This document shows, piece after piece, positions 7,689 to 17,230 of a stretch of DNA of 32,312 nucleotides (position 1 is its first letter; each line of letters starts with the position of its first letter). The notes under the pieces were generated by a model. That model was given only the letters and a program-made list of their open reading frames with translations, did no database searches and had not been told where the DNA came from. The stretch is from Candidatus Aeolococcus gillhamiae (GTDB taxonomy: Bacteria > Chloroflexota > Dormibacteria > Aeolococcales > Aeolococcaceae). Where the stretch lies: NCBI GenBank assembly GCA_003244045.1, contig QHBU01000035.1, positions 1 through 32,312 of the forward strand. The letters run 5' to 3'. A program made the position numbers and the translations under genes.

Positions 7689-7818
7689 TCCTCCGGCGAG
7701 CCGGAGGCGGAGGAAGCCTGATCCCCTGGTGGCCGACGCTGCTCTGTAGTCCGAGGCTGGCTCGCTCATCGCGTACGCGGCCAACCACCGCGTCTAGGCA
7801 CCGGCCCAACACTCATCC

Positions 7819-7847
7819 TTTTCAATCCCTGCACGAACGACTAGACT
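7819..7847 (+). promoter_or_regulatory. Candidate promoter TTTTCA-N17-TAGACT for the secreted protein gene
   Basis: TTTTCA (7819-7824) and TAGACT (7842-7847) are separated by 17 nt. The predicted start leaves a leader of about 45 nt that contains the strong Shine-Dalgarno GGGAGG before the ATG at 7898. The rest of the 222-nt gap upstream shows nothing else. Confidence 0.45.
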
Positions 7848-7897
7848 GCGCCGATCGCTGGCATCCTCGCTGCACAGCGAAGGAAGGGAGGGGTGTC

Positions 7898-10345
7898 ATG
7901 GTCCGAGGCGCAAAGGCGTTTGGAATCCTTGTTGTCTTGGTCGCCGCCGCAGGCGTGCCGACCGCCCGTGCCGCTGTGCCGGCGATCGGATTCGAGACGC
8001 CGTCGGTTGTGGACGCGATCCACCCGGGGGGTGAGCCGAATATCGGAGTCGACGCCCTCGGCCGGGTGTTCTCGAGCGCACCGCTCGGAACAGGGGTTCA
8101 GCGCAGTGTGTGGTTCGGATCCGTCGATGGTGGTCACACGTACCGAGCTGTCAGCGCGTGCCCCGTCATCCCGTCGCCGCCTGCTGCCTCCCCCGTGGGG
8201 TGTCCCAGCCCGGCGATGACATTCAACGCTCCTCCCGGGGGCGGCGACACCGAGCTCCAGTTCGACCGCAACAGCAAGCAGTACTTCTCCGACCTGTACG
8301 CTCTCACCTGTCTGCGGCAGGCCACGACCACCGATGGCGGCGCAACGACCAACCAGCAGGTATACCCGGCCGCCTGTGGGGCCAGCGTCCCTCCGGTCGC
8401 TGCGGACAGGCAATGGATCGCGGTGTGGGACCCCGGGCCAGGTCACCTGGCCGCAAGCAGTGCGTACACGGGGCCGTTCCCGCTCGCCTACCAGGAGTAC
8501 AACAATCTGGTCACCGGCGCCCACTGGGTAAAGAGCAACACCTCGATTGTCCCGGGCGACCCCGGGCTGACATATACGGATGCCACCAAGAAAGACACGG
8601 CGGTAAACGGCAACCTGTGCATGGACCCAAACAGCGCCAACTCCCCGATCTACTCACCGTTCGGTGCGGACGGCTACATCTCGATTGACCAGGTCACCGG
8701 CAAAGTCTTCCAGGCCAACTATTCGGGGAGCAGCATCCTGCTCAACATCGGCACCCCCGATGCCAGCGGAAATCTGGACTTCCTCGACGAGCCCACCGTC
8801 ACGAACCCGTGCGGCGATCCAAGCAAGCTCATCACCGTCGCAACTGGCGTCGCCAACGACTCCGGCGAGGCAGCCAACTTCGTTGTGTCGTCAATCGACT
8901 CGGCCCGCAACCTCGACGTCACGTGGGTGGGAAGAAGCGCGACACCGTCCAACCGCCAGGTCTTTGTCTCGGCCGCGAGCGCGGCCACCGGGTGGACGAC
9001 CTGGACCCCGAAGACACAGGTCAGCTCGGGCGTGGCGGGGAATGACGCTGTCAACGTCTTCCCGTGGATCAAGGCCGGTTTCCTCATGGGGGTGAACCAG
9101 GACGGCGCCGGCGCCGCCGACACGGTGTGGTACGGGTCGGACAAACCGGTCGACCCGAGCTCCCATAACGGACAAAAGTGGAACGTCTTCATGAACCAGG
9201 CTTCCTTTCCGAAGGATGTCAACGGCGGCGTCACCGGCGCTGCGCCGACTCTGAGCGGCGTCACCAAGGTGACGCCACATCCAAACCACTACGACTCCAT
9301 CTGTCTGAACGGTACCGGCTGCGTTGTCAGCGCCGGCGACCGGAACATGGCCGACTTTTTCGAGGTCACCATCGACGCCACGGGTGCGGCGGAGATCGTC
9401 TACGACGACACCTCAAACGGACTGATTCAACCCGGCTTCGGCACCGGCACCTGCGGCTCGCAGGTCTGCACTGACCACGCCGGAGCCGCTGTCATCACCG
9501 TCGCGCGCCAGAACTCCGGACCCGGGCTCTTCGGAGCCGCGGTCACTGGCCCATCGAATGCGCCGGTCGGCGGGATGAACGATCCGGCGGGAGACGCGCT
9601 GTATCCCGTCATCGGCGGTACCAACGTACCTGGCATGGACATCCGCAACCAGTCCATGGACCTGAGTGGGGGAGTGCTGACCGTCACCATGCAGGTGTCC
9701 GACTTGTCGGCAGCGGCTCTGGCAGCGGCTCGCACGAGCGTGCTCGGTTCGGCCTACCTCCAGTATGTGACCCGCTGGAGCATGCTCACCCCGGGTGACC
9801 CCGCCCATCCGTCAACTCTTTACTACGCCGCGGCGGAATTCCCGCCCAGTGGGCCGCCGATCTTTTACGCGGGCAGGACTCAGAGCATCGACGACTGCTC
9901 GGTGAGCGCGTGCGACCCGCACGCCCTCGTCTACCCGGAGCCAGGCAATCCGAACAACCCAGCCGGAAGCGGCCTGGCAGAAACACCTGGAAGCGGCGTC
10001 AGTTGCCCCGCGACGCCGGGACCCAACCAACCGTGCACGATCACCATCAAGATCTCGACCCTGGCCGATGTTGGCACCCCGACTGCGGCCAATACGCTGG
10101 AGGAGGTCGGTGGTTACGCCTTCGCCACCACACACCAGGACAATGTCACCACCAACGCCAACGAGCGCATCGACAACATGCCTTTGGAAATCGACGGCGT
10201 GTGCTGCTACAACTACGTGTCTGGCGCCCTCCCTGTGGCAATTCCGGAGTTCGCCAGGCCACTGATCGCGATTGCGCTTGCGGGGGCACTACTGGCCGCC
10301 GTGGCACTGCGCCGGAGGAATAGGTCTGCACGCGCGCTGGTGTGA
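7898..10345 (+). CDS. Secreted, membrane-anchored sialidase/BNR-like protein with PEF-CTERM-like tail
   Basis: An 815-residue exported protein. Residues 1-25 form a signal peptide (VRGAKAF, then a hydrophobic core ending TARA). The next part has PNIGVDALGRVFSSAP and WFGSVDGGHTYRAV, patterns seen in BNR/sialidase-like beta-propellers, with repeated D-x-x-W and NPNN-type segments and many paired cysteines. Catalytic sialidase residues cannot be identified, so enzymatic activity is not claimed. The last 34 residues read IPEF (782-785), a hydrophobic helix (about 788-804) and an RRRNR cluster, which is the layout of PEF-CTERM-like sorting or anchoring signals. The ATG at 7898 follows an excellent GGGAGG site; the frame upstream of it looks non-coding. 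Its cellular location is probably the outer face of the membrane. Confidence 0.8.
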   Translation: MVRGAKAFGILVVLVAAAGVPTARAAVPAIGFETPSVVDAIHPGGEPNIGVDALGRVFSSAPLGTGVQRSVWFGSVDGGHTYRAVSACPVIPSPPAASPVGCPSPAMTFNAPPGGGDTELQFDRNSKQYFSDLYALTCLRQATTTDGGATTNQQVYPAACGASVPPVAADRQWIAVWDPGPGHLAASSAYTGPFPLAYQEYNNLVTGAHWVKSNTSIVPGDPGLTYTDATKKDTAVNGNLCMDPNSANSPIYSPFGADGYISIDQVTGKVFQANYSGSSILLNIGTPDASGNLDFLDEPTVTNPCGDPSKLITVATGVANDSGEAANFVVSSIDSARNLDVTWVGRSATPSNRQVFVSAASAATGWTTWTPKTQVSSGVAGNDAVNVFPWIKAGFLMGVNQDGAGAADTVWYGSDKPVDPSSHNGQKWNVFMNQASFPKDVNGGVTGAAPTLSGVTKVTPHPNHYDSICLNGTGCVVSAGDRNMADFFEVTIDATGAAEIVYDDTSNGLIQPGFGTGTCGSQVCTDHAGAAVITVARQNSGPGLFGAAVTGPSNAPVGGMNDPAGDALYPVIGGTNVPGMDIRNQSMDLSGGVLTVTMQVSDLSAAALAAARTSVLGSAYLQYVTRWSMLTPGDPAHPSTLYYAAAEFPPSGPPIFYAGRTQSIDDCSVSACDPHALVYPEPGNPNNPAGSGLAETPGSGVSCPATPGPNQPCTITIKISTLADVGTPTAANTLEEVGGYAFATTHQDNVTTNANERIDNMPLEIDGVCCYNYVSGALPVAIPEFARPLIAIALAGALLAAVALRRRNRSARALV

Positions 10346-10526
10346 AATTGATACTCACCGGCGGTGAAGCCGCAGGCCGCGTGGCCACAATCGGCGACCA
10401 CGCTGTTCAAGGGTTGCCGTCCTGACCGTCTGACAGCGGCGGGGGAGGTGGGCACGCGCCGGCCTTCCCCCGCCCGCGCCGGCGCCACTTCCAAGCGCCA
10501 CGGCTGGCGCTCGGGGGAGGAGGCTG

Positions 10527-10553
10527 CTAGCACTCCGATACCGAGAGTGCTAA
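10527..10553. promoter_or_regulatory. CIRCE element (HrcA operator)
   Basis: CTAGCACTC-N9-GAGTGCTAA, one base away from the consensus TTAGCACTC-N9-GAGTGCTAA, 73 nt upstream of the groL ATG. CIRCE is the operator of the heat-shock repressor HrcA. The hrcA gene is not in the window. The rest of the 10346-10625 gap holds only a 6-bp GCGTGG/CCACGC inverted repeat (10379-10403) without a T-run. Confidence 0.95.
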
Positions 10554-10625
10554 GATTACCTCTCCCAACCGAACAGGTTCTCAGTGTGCTTGAACCCGTC
10601 CACATGAGGCGGGAGGAGGAGTTTG

Positions 10626-12233
10626 ATGGCCAAGCAGTTGCTCTTCGACGCGGAAGCCCGCGACGAGATGCGCAAGGGCGTTGACCGTGTCGCCAACGCC
10701 GTCAAGATCACGATCGGCCCCAAAGGCCGCAACGTGGTCCTCGACAAGAAATTCGGTTCCCCGACGATCACCAACGACGGCGTCACCATCGCCAAGGAGA
10801 TCGAGCTCGAGGAGCCATTCCAGAACATGGGCGCTCAGCTGGTCAAGGAGGTCGCCTCCAAGACCAACGACATCGCCGGCGACGGCACCACCACCGCCAC
10901 CGTCCTCGCCCAGGCGCTGATCAATGCAGGCCTCCAGAACGTGGCCGCAGGCGCCAACCCGATCCAGCTGAAGAAGGGCATCGAGCTCGCCGTCGAGGCC
11001 GTGGTGGCTGCCATCAAGGAGCAGTCGGTTCCCATCAGCGAGCGCGAGAAGATCGCCCAGGTGGCCGCAATCTCGGCCGCTGATCCCGCCATCGGCGAGA
11101 TCGTCGCCGACGCCATGGAGAAGGTCGGCAAGGACGGCGTCATCACCGTCGAGGAGAGCAAAGGCCTCGAGACCGAGCTCGAGCTCGTCGAGGGCATGCA
11201 GTTCGACAAGGGCTACATCTCCCCGTACCTGGTCACCAATGCCCAGCGCATGGAGGCCGTTCTCGAGGATCCGTACATCCTCATCACCGACAAGAAGATC
11301 TCGGCGATCGCTGACCTGCTGCCGATTCTCGAGAAGGTTGTGCAGAGCGGCAAGCCGCTTCTGGTGATCGCTGAGGACCTCGAGGGCGAGGCGCTGGCCA
11401 CCATCATCGTCAACAAGCTTCGCGGCACCTTCAACGCGGTTGCCGTCAAGGCACCGGGCTTTGGAGATCGCCGCAAGGCCATGCTTCAGGACATCGCCAT
11501 CCTCACAGGTGCGCAGGTGATCAGCGAGGAGGTGGGCCTCAAGCTCGACTCCACGCAGCTCACCTCTCTTGGCCGCGCCCGCCGCGTCACCGTCACCAAG
11601 GACGACACCACGATCGTCGAGGGAGCCGGCTCGCAGGACGCCATCAAGGGTCGCATCGAGCAGATCAAGGCTGAGATCGAGAAGAGCACCTCGGACTGGG
11701 ACAAGGAGAAGCTGCAGGAGCGGCTCGCCAAGCTCGCCGGTGGTGTCGCCGTCATCAAGGTCGGTGCCGCCACGGAGACCGAGCTCAAAGAGAAGAAGCA
11801 CCGCATGGAGGACGCCGTGTCCGCCACACGCGCGGCCGTCGAGGAGGGGATCGTGCCCGGCGGCGGTGTGGTGCTCGTCAACTGCGTCTCGGCACTCGAC
11901 GGCGTCAAGGCCGAGGGTGACGTCAAGACCGGCGTCAACATCCTCCGCCGCGCGCTCGAGGAGCCACTTCGCCAGATCGCCGACAACGCCGGCGAGGAGG
12001 GTTCGGTGGTCGTCGAGAAGGTGAAGAACCTGCCCAAGGGCCAGGGCTACAACGCCGCCACCGGTGAGTACGTCGACATGGTCGCGGCGGGGATCATCGA
12101 CCCCACCAAGGTGACCCGTTCGGCGCTGCAGAACGCGGCCTCCATCGCCGCCCTGCTGCTCACCACCGAGGCACTGATCACCGACATCCCGGAGAGGAAG
12201 GGTGCGGCCGCGCCGCCCATGCCGGAGTACTAG
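10626..12233 (+). CDS. groL: Chaperonin GroEL (60 kDa)
   Basis: ATP-dependent cytosolic chaperonin, 535 residues. Recognised by [28 protein letters not shown], the nucleotide-binding [13 protein letters not shown] (about residues 86-98), [22 protein letters not shown] and the late VVPGGG-like segment [11 protein letters not shown]. The ATG at 10626 follows a GGGAGGAGG site; the TTG directly before it is not needed. It is not preceded or followed by groES, so it is a solitary groL, controlled by HrcA through the CIRCE element upstream and closed by a strong terminator. The C-terminus ends in AAAPPMPEY rather than the usual GGM-rich tail. The N-terminal third resembles Chloroflexota-type GroELs more than actinobacterial ones, by memory only. 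Confidence 0.98.
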   Translation: MAKQLLFDAEARDEMRKGVDRVANAVKITIGPKGRNVVLDKKFGSPTITNDGVTIAKEIELEEPFQNMGAQLVKEVASKTNDIAGDGTTTATVLAQALINAGLQNVAAGANPIQLKKGIELAVEAVVAAIKEQSVPISEREKIAQVAAISAADPAIGEIVADAMEKVGKDGVITVEESKGLETELELVEGMQFDKGYISPYLVTNAQRMEAVLEDPYILITDKKISAIADLLPILEKVVQSGKPLLVIAEDLEGEALATIIVNKLRGTFNAVAVKAPGFGDRRKAMLQDIAILTGAQVISEEVGLKLDSTQLTSLGRARRVTVTKDDTTIVEGAGSQDAIKGRIEQIKAEIEKSTSDWDKEKLQERLAKLAGGVAVIKVGAATETELKEKKHRMEDAVSATRAAVEEGIVPGGGVVLVNCVSALDGVKAEGDVKTGVNILRRALEEPLRQIADNAGEEGSVVVEKVKNLPKGQGYNAATGEYVDMVAAGIIDPTKVTRSALQNAASIAALLLTTEALITDIPERKGAAAPPMPEY

Positions 12234-12259
12234 ATCGACCTCGGATCATTGATCCAGAG

Positions 12260-12292
12260 CGGCCGGGACACAGCGTCCCGGCCGTTTTTTTT
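12260..12292 (+). terminator. Intrinsic terminator of groL
   Basis: Perfect 10-bp GC stem (CGGCCGGGAC / GTCCCGGCCG) with a 5-nt loop, followed by eight T residues, 27 nt after the groL stop codon. Confidence 0.95.
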
Positions 12293-12389
12293 ACTCCTTC
12301 GCCCTCGGCGCACCTCGTGCGCCGCTGTCGCTCCGCGACGGACTTCGATTTCCTGGTATGCGCCAGGCGGCAGCGCAGGTATCTGCCTG

Positions 12390-12395
12390 TACAGT
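12390..12395 (+). promoter_or_regulatory. -10 box TACAGT, leaderless start of the LapA-domain gene
   Basis: TACAGT ends 8 nt before the ATG at 12404, consistent with a transcript starting at the start codon. No -35 consensus at the usual distance. Confidence 0.4.
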
Positions 12396-12403
12396 AGGAC
12401 GCG

Positions 12404-12757
12404 ATGCAGCAAGCACCCCCGCCTTCGGGTCCGCCGGAAAACACGGCTGCCGCGCCACCCGACCGCGAGGCGACGCCGGCGCACGTGCCGGTCGCGGCGC
12501 ACATCTCCAACCTGGCCAGGCTGGTCATCGCCGCGGTGGTTCTCGGCGCCGTGGTCCTCACCGTGTTCTGCGCTCAGAACACCGGCGCGACCTCGGTCAA
12601 GTTCCTGGTCTGGTCCTGGCCCGGTGCCCCGCTCTTCGTTGTGATCCTGGCCTCGGTGGCGCTGGGCATCGCCATCGGCGGGCTGTTCGTCTGGCTGCGC
12701 CTGGTGCGCTACTCGGTGGAGCAGCGCATCCCGGGGCGTCGCCAGCACCGCAGCTAG
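12404..12757 (+). CDS. LapA-domain (DUF1049) membrane protein
   Basis: A 117-residue protein with a proline-rich cytoplasmic N-terminus of about 35 residues and two membrane helices (about 39-56 and 77-98). The stretch CAQNTGATSVKFLVWSW between the helices and the following GIAIGG motif match the LapA/YciS (DUF1049) domain. In Proteobacteria LapA takes part in controlling LPS synthesis. In lineages without LPS the role is unknown, so function here should not be carried over. It is monocistronic: groL's terminator is upstream and a convergent gene follows 4 nt downstream. Confidence 0.85.
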   Translation: MQQAPPPSGPPENTAAAPPDREATPAHVPVAAHISNLARLVIAAVVLGAVVLTVFCAQNTGATSVKFLVWSWPGAPLFVVILASVALGIAIGGLFVWLRLVRYSVEQRIPGRRQHRS

Positions 12758-12761
12758 CCGG

Positions 12762-13127
12762 TCAGTTGGCGCAGCCCGTGGCGCGGTAAGAACCCTTCCC
12801 CAGCGCGGTGTCGGGGCGGCCTTTCACCGTGATGTCGGCGGCACGCTGCGGCTGCGGGCAGCCAGTGGCCAGGACGATGAAGACGCCGCGGGCGCCGGCC
12901 TGGACGTAGCCCTGGCACGTTCGCGCGTCGCACGAGTACGGCTCCCACGTGCCGTGCAGGGTGGCCGTGCCGTCGGCGGCCACCGACTCGATGGGGGAGG
13001 CGAGCAGCCCGCGGATGCCGACCACTGCGGCGACAACCACCGCCGCCAGGGCGACGACGAAGATCACCAGGCCGCGCCGGGAGACGCTGCGGCTGGTCCG
13101 CTCCGGCGCCGCCGGTGTGGTTGCCAT
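12762..13127 (-). CDS. Small membrane-anchored extracytoplasmic protein with four cysteines
   Basis: A 121-residue protein that I do not recognise. A basic N-terminus is followed by one hydrophobic helix (about residues 19-40), then an outside domain of about 80 residues with cysteines in YSCDARTCQGY, TGCPQP and the last residues TGCAN. These could form two disulphide bonds. The segment ATLHGTWEPYSC and the final TVKGRPDTALGKGSYRATG suggest a small beta-barrel fold. Start: ATG at 13127 (a TTG at 13148 would add seven residues). It is divergent from the NAD(P)HX epimerase gene, with 43 nt between the starts. Confidence 0.7.
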   Translation of the reverse strand: MATTPAAPERTSRSVSRRGLVIFVVALAAVVVAAVVGIRGLLASPIESVAADGTATLHGTWEPYSCDARTCQGYVQAGARGVFIVLATGCPQPQRAADITVKGRPDTALGKGSYRATGCAN

Positions 13128-13170
13128 GTGCCGGAGTACGGTACCCAAACCACCACAGTGGAGTGCCCGT

Positions 13171-13911
13171 ATGGACCGGACCGCGCAACACCGCTACGGC
13201 GCGCTGACCGCCGACCAGGTGGCCGCGCTCGACGCCGCGGCCGTCGCCATTGGTGTCGACATCGCCCAGCTCATGGAGGTGGCCGGTTTCCAGGTCGCCC
13301 GGCTGGCCTGGACCATGAACGGCTCGCGTCCCCGGCGCCTTCACGTTGTGGCCGGTCATGGCAACAACGGCGGCGACGGCCTTGTGGCGGCGCGTCACCT
13401 GAGCGCCTGGGGCTGCGCCGTCACCGCGACCGTGCACGGCGACCCCGCCCGGCTTGCCGGGGTGGTCGAGCGCCAGGGCCACGCGGCCGCAGCGTCCGGC
13501 GTTGAGGTGACGGTGTCGGCCGATCCCCGCGACGCGCTTGCGCCCGCCGGTGCCGCGCTGGTCATCGACGCCCTGCTTGGCACCGGGATGACCGGGCTGC
13601 CGCGCGCCGGGCACGCCGCCGTCATCGCCGGGATGCGCGGCACCATTCTCAGCGTCGACGTGCCGAGCGGCCTCAACGCCGATGACGGCACCGCCGCGGG
13701 CGTAGCGGTGCACGCCGCCGCGACGTGCACGCTCACCGCGTGCAAGCAGGGCTTCTGGGCTGCTGCTTCGCGGCGGTGGACCGGCACAGTCCACGTCGCT
13801 GACATCGGCATGCCCCGCACGGCGTGGCGTCGATGCGGGCTGGGCGCTCCGTCGGCGGTACGTGGCGGAGCCATCCGCCGCGTCCCTCTGCCGGCCATTG
13901 ACCGGCGCTGA
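13171..13911 (+). CDS. nnrE: NAD(P)H-hydrate epimerase (YjeF N-terminal domain)
   Basis: Metabolite-repair enzyme that interconverts the R and S forms of hydrated NAD(P)H so that the partner dehydratase can restore NAD(P)H; cytosolic. The 246-residue product carries the family signature GHGNNGGDG at 62-70, DALLGTG at 133-139 and SVDVPSGLNADDG at 161-173. It ends after the epimerase domain, so the ADP/ATP-dependent dehydratase domain (NnrD) that is fused in many bacteria is absent, and no separate nnrD is in the window. Start: ATG at 13171. The frame is open upstream but would run through the divergent gene. Confidence 0.9.
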   Translation: MDRTAQHRYGALTADQVAALDAAAVAIGVDIAQLMEVAGFQVARLAWTMNGSRPRRLHVVAGHGNNGGDGLVAARHLSAWGCAVTATVHGDPARLAGVVERQGHAAAASGVEVTVSADPRDALAPAGAALVIDALLGTGMTGLPRAGHAAVIAGMRGTILSVDVPSGLNADDGTAAGVAVHAAATCTLTACKQGFWAAASRRWTGTVHVADIGMPRTAWRRCGLGAPSAVRGGAIRRVPLPAIDRR

Positions 13912-13943
13912 GCTGCGGCGCGCCGGCCGATCTCTGAGCAACC

Positions 13944-13972
13944 TTGCCAGAACTAGGACTCGCCTGTATGCT
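13944..13972 (+). promoter_or_regulatory. Promoter TTGCCA-N17-TATGCT for the sigma/anti-sigma operon
   Basis: TTGCCA (13944-13949) and TATGCT (13967-13972) with exact 17-nt spacing, the best housekeeping-type promoter in the window. The predicted start near 13979 leaves a leader of about 30 nt before the ATG at 14008 and excludes a TTG start at 13972. Confidence 0.65.
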
Positions 13973-14007
13973 TGCGCGCAGCGCGTGCTCACTCGCACGA
14001 CAACGTC

Positions 14008-14529
14008 ATGATCAACGTCGCAGCACACATCGCACCCGATGCGAGTGACCTCGCAGGCTTGGCCTGCGGGCATCTCGATGATCTCGTGACGTACGTCGCG
14101 CACCTGAGCGGCAGCGGGGACGACGCCCTCGAGTTTGTGGCCGGCGGCCTCGCGCACGCGGCCAAGTACCCGCCCACCCGCCTGCGCGTTGACGGGCGCG
14201 CCGCCCTCTACCGTGCGGTGACCCGCGCGTGCCGGCAGGGGCATCGCTTCCCACCGCGCGGGCACGGTCCCGCCCGCTTCCTGCGCCGGCCTCGGCCCGC
14301 CTTCCAGGCGCGCATGGACGGCGAGGCGGCGTCGCGTATGAACACCGTCAAGCGCGCCCTGGCTACCCTTCCGTTCGAGCGCCGCGCGGCGCTTCTGCTC
14401 CACGATCTCGCCGGCCTCGACTACCGTGAGATGTCGCGGGCGTTGGAGTGCTCTCCTGAGGCAGCCGGTCGCCTCCTGGCGGCGGCACGGCGCGACTTCG
14501 GCACCATCTACAGCGAGATCGCGCTGTGA
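14008..14529 (+). CDS. ECF-like sigma factor with degenerate region 2
   Basis: A 173-residue protein. The C-terminal 60 residues look like sigma region 4: VKRALATLPFERRAALLLHD, LAGLDYREMSRALECS and PEAAGRLLAAARRDF. The N-terminal half has the helical composition and length of region 2 but lacks the usual D-L-V-Q-E-x-F and W-L-x-x-I-A-x-N signatures, so promoter melting may be altered or lost. The next gene begins inside its stop codon (GTGA) and encodes a zinc-finger membrane protein, a classic sigma/anti-sigma arrangement. It is probably kept inactive by that partner until an envelope signal arrives. The start ATG is set by the promoter at 13944-13972; it has no obvious Shine-Dalgarno. Confidence 0.8.
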   Translation: MINVAAHIAPDASDLAGLACGHLDDLVTYVAHLSGSGDDALEFVAGGLAHAAKYPPTRLRVDGRAALYRAVTRACRQGHRFPPRGHGPARFLRRPRPAFQARMDGEAASRMNTVKRALATLPFERRAALLLHDLAGLDYREMSRALECSPEAAGRLLAAARRDFGTIYSEIAL

Positions 14530-16448
14530 AGTGCAGCCTGCTCACGCTCAGCACATTCATCGACGGTGAGCTGGCGTCGCAGCGGGGCGCCGAGGTGGAC
14601 GCCCACCTGGTCGGCTGCGCGCGGTGCAGCGCGGGTGCAGCGACCCTGCGCGATGAGAAGAAACGCGTGGGCCAGCTCGCCAGGGTCACCGTCGATCCCG
14701 GGTCCGCGCAGCTGATGCTGGAGCAGGTGGGGATCAGCATCGACTCGGCCGTTGACTCCCCGGTGATCCCTCCGCCACCGGCGGCGCCATTCGACGAACG
14801 ACGCCCCTGGCAGGCCGGCACCAGCAGTCCCGCGCTTCCCTGGACGCCACGCCGTCCCGAACGCGTTGCCGAGGGGATGGCCGTGTCCACCGTCGCTCCC
14901 GACGTCCAGCCCGATCTCCCTCTCGACGGCGTGCGATCCACTCCTCCGTCGTGGGACAGAGCGCCGGTGGAGGAACCCGCAGTCTCCCCGGAGGTCGAGG
15001 CCGCCGCAATCCTCCCTGACCCGTCCGGCGCGGACGCGGGTCTTCTCGAAGCCGACGAGGACTGGCTGAACGTCGAGATACAGCCCGAGTCCTGGGAGGA
15101 TGATTTGGCCCCACCGGCGGCGGCGCCGCCGCCCCCCGCCGTCGCGACCGCGCCGTCCGCCGTGGCGCCGACCGCGCCGATAGACCTCGTCGAGCCGCTC
15201 GAGCCACCGCTTCCGCCGGCCGTGTCCGCCCCGCCACACCGTCCCGCACCACCGCGACGAGTCGCGCCCGCGGCAGGCCCTGCGGCGTTGTGGGCGCGGA
15301 TGCGCGACGCGGTGGCTGTTCGCCTCGCTTTGGCGCGCAGCGGGGAGGCACTCGAAGACTCCATGCAGATCGTCAGCGGGGCGCCGTCGCGCCGGGGTGC
15401 GCCGCTGCCCGCACCGGCCCACAGGTCCACACCCGACATCGTCGCGGGCATCGCGGCCACGCCGCCTCAGGCTCCGCCCGCGTCGCCCGCGGAGGAGGTG
15501 GAGCTGCAGGGGTTCTCCGGTCACAAGACATCACCGGCGATCGTCGAGCCCGAGCCGGACATGCACGACGCTCCCGATGTCGTCGCCGATCGGCGCGTGC
15601 GCACACCGGCAGACGTCATCGCCGAACGCGACGTCGCCGAGCCCGTCGACTCGGCCGGCTGGAACGCGTTCGCCGCCTCCTCGTATCCCGACGCGGACGT
15701 CCCCGCCGGCAAACCCACATCGCCGCCGCCGCGACCACTGGGCCGGCACAGCCGCGCGGTCGCGCGCGAGCAGGTGCCGCTCTCCACCAGGATGATGCGC
15801 GCGCTCGCCGCGGTCGCGGCGCTGGCACGCGGGGGCGCCAGCACCGCGGTCGCCCGGGGGCGCCAGGGGGTCGCGGGTCTCTCCAAGACGGGCCCCGACA
15901 ATCGGCTGCTCGCCGGCGTCGCCGGGATCGGCCTCATCTTCGTGCTCGCGCTGCTGTTCGGGCGCGGCTCCTCGCATCCGGTCGCACCAACCGCGAACCG
16001 ACCGGCCACTTCGGCGGCCGCTCCGCCTCGTCAGTCCACCCCCGCGCAGTCCAGTGCTGCCGCCAGCGCCAGCAGCGCACCGGCCCCGTCGCAGGTGCAG
16101 ACGTTCGGCGCCGGAGATACCGGTTTCCAGGTGGTGCGGCTGCGCTTCGGCGCGCAATCCGCGTACTACCGCGTGGTGTTCGACCTCGGCGGCGTGAGCG
16201 GCGCCGGGCAAGGCACGCCCAAGGCAACCGTCTCGTTCAGCACCCCGACCACTGTGCTGGTGACGTTCGCCGGCACCGTGCCGGCGGGGTCAACCGGCAC
16301 GCCCACGCTCGGCAAGGTGATCTCCTCGGTGAGCCTGGTGAGCAGCAGCGGCAACAAGACCGTGTACCGCTTCACGTTGATCCGCGCTGCCACAGCCACC
16401 GCGTTCTACCTGGTGTCACCGACCCGCTTCGTGCTCGATCTCCACTGA
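14526..16448 (+). CDS. Transmembrane zinc-finger anti-sigma factor with AMIN-like extracytoplasmic domain
   Basis: A 640-residue protein. The N-terminus is a zf-HC2 anti-sigma domain (CSLLTLSTFIDGELASQ, then HLVGCARC, an H-x3-C-x2-C zinc site). A cytoplasmic linker of some 400 residues, rich in Pro, Ala, Asp and Glu, leads to one membrane helix at about 460-479 (LLAGVAGIGLIFVLALLFG). An Ala/Ser/Pro spacer is followed by an outside domain of about 105 residues (VVRLRFGAQ, YYRVVFDLGG, then a final PTRFVLDLH) that resembles the AMIN domain, known to bind peptidoglycan or envelope structures. The GTG start overlaps the sigma gene's stop. I infer an anti-sigma factor that senses the cell wall. The very long linker is unusual. 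Confidence 0.82.
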   Translation: MKCSLLTLSTFIDGELASQRGAEVDAHLVGCARCSAGAATLRDEKKRVGQLARVTVDPGSAQLMLEQVGISIDSAVDSPVIPPPPAAPFDERRPWQAGTSSPALPWTPRRPERVAEGMAVSTVAPDVQPDLPLDGVRSTPPSWDRAPVEEPAVSPEVEAAAILPDPSGADAGLLEADEDWLNVEIQPESWEDDLAPPAAAPPPPAVATAPSAVAPTAPIDLVEPLEPPLPPAVSAPPHRPAPPRRVAPAAGPAALWARMRDAVAVRLALARSGEALEDSMQIVSGAPSRRGAPLPAPAHRSTPDIVAGIAATPPQAPPASPAEEVELQGFSGHKTSPAIVEPEPDMHDAPDVVADRRVRTPADVIAERDVAEPVDSAGWNAFAASSYPDADVPAGKPTSPPPRPLGRHSRAVAREQVPLSTRMMRALAAVAALARGGASTAVARGRQGVAGLSKTGPDNRLLAGVAGIGLIFVLALLFGRGSSHPVAPTANRPATSAAAPPRQSTPAQSSAAASASSAPAPSQVQTFGAGDTGFQVVRLRFGAQSAYYRVVFDLGGVSGAGQGTPKATVSFSTPTTVLVTFAGTVPAGSTGTPTLGKVISSVSLVSSSGNKTVYRFTLIRAATATAFYLVSPTRFVLDLH

Positions 16449-16461
16449 TCGAGTCCTGAGC

Positions 16462-17229
<768 letters not shown>

Positions 17230-17230
17230 A

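Noticed and set aside
10379-10403. Inverted repeat GCGTGG/CCACGC after the secreted protein gene as a terminator
   Set aside because: The stem is short, the loop is long and no T-run follows.
10581-11801. A 406-codon open frame antisense to groL
   Set aside because: It lies wholly opposite a certain groL, is Leu/Asp/Gly-biased in the way of mirror frames of GC-rich genes, and has no homology signal.
12754-14403. A 549-codon minus-strand frame spanning several genes
   Set aside because: It runs opposite nnrE and the sigma gene and has a different frame from the small cysteine protein; no family features.
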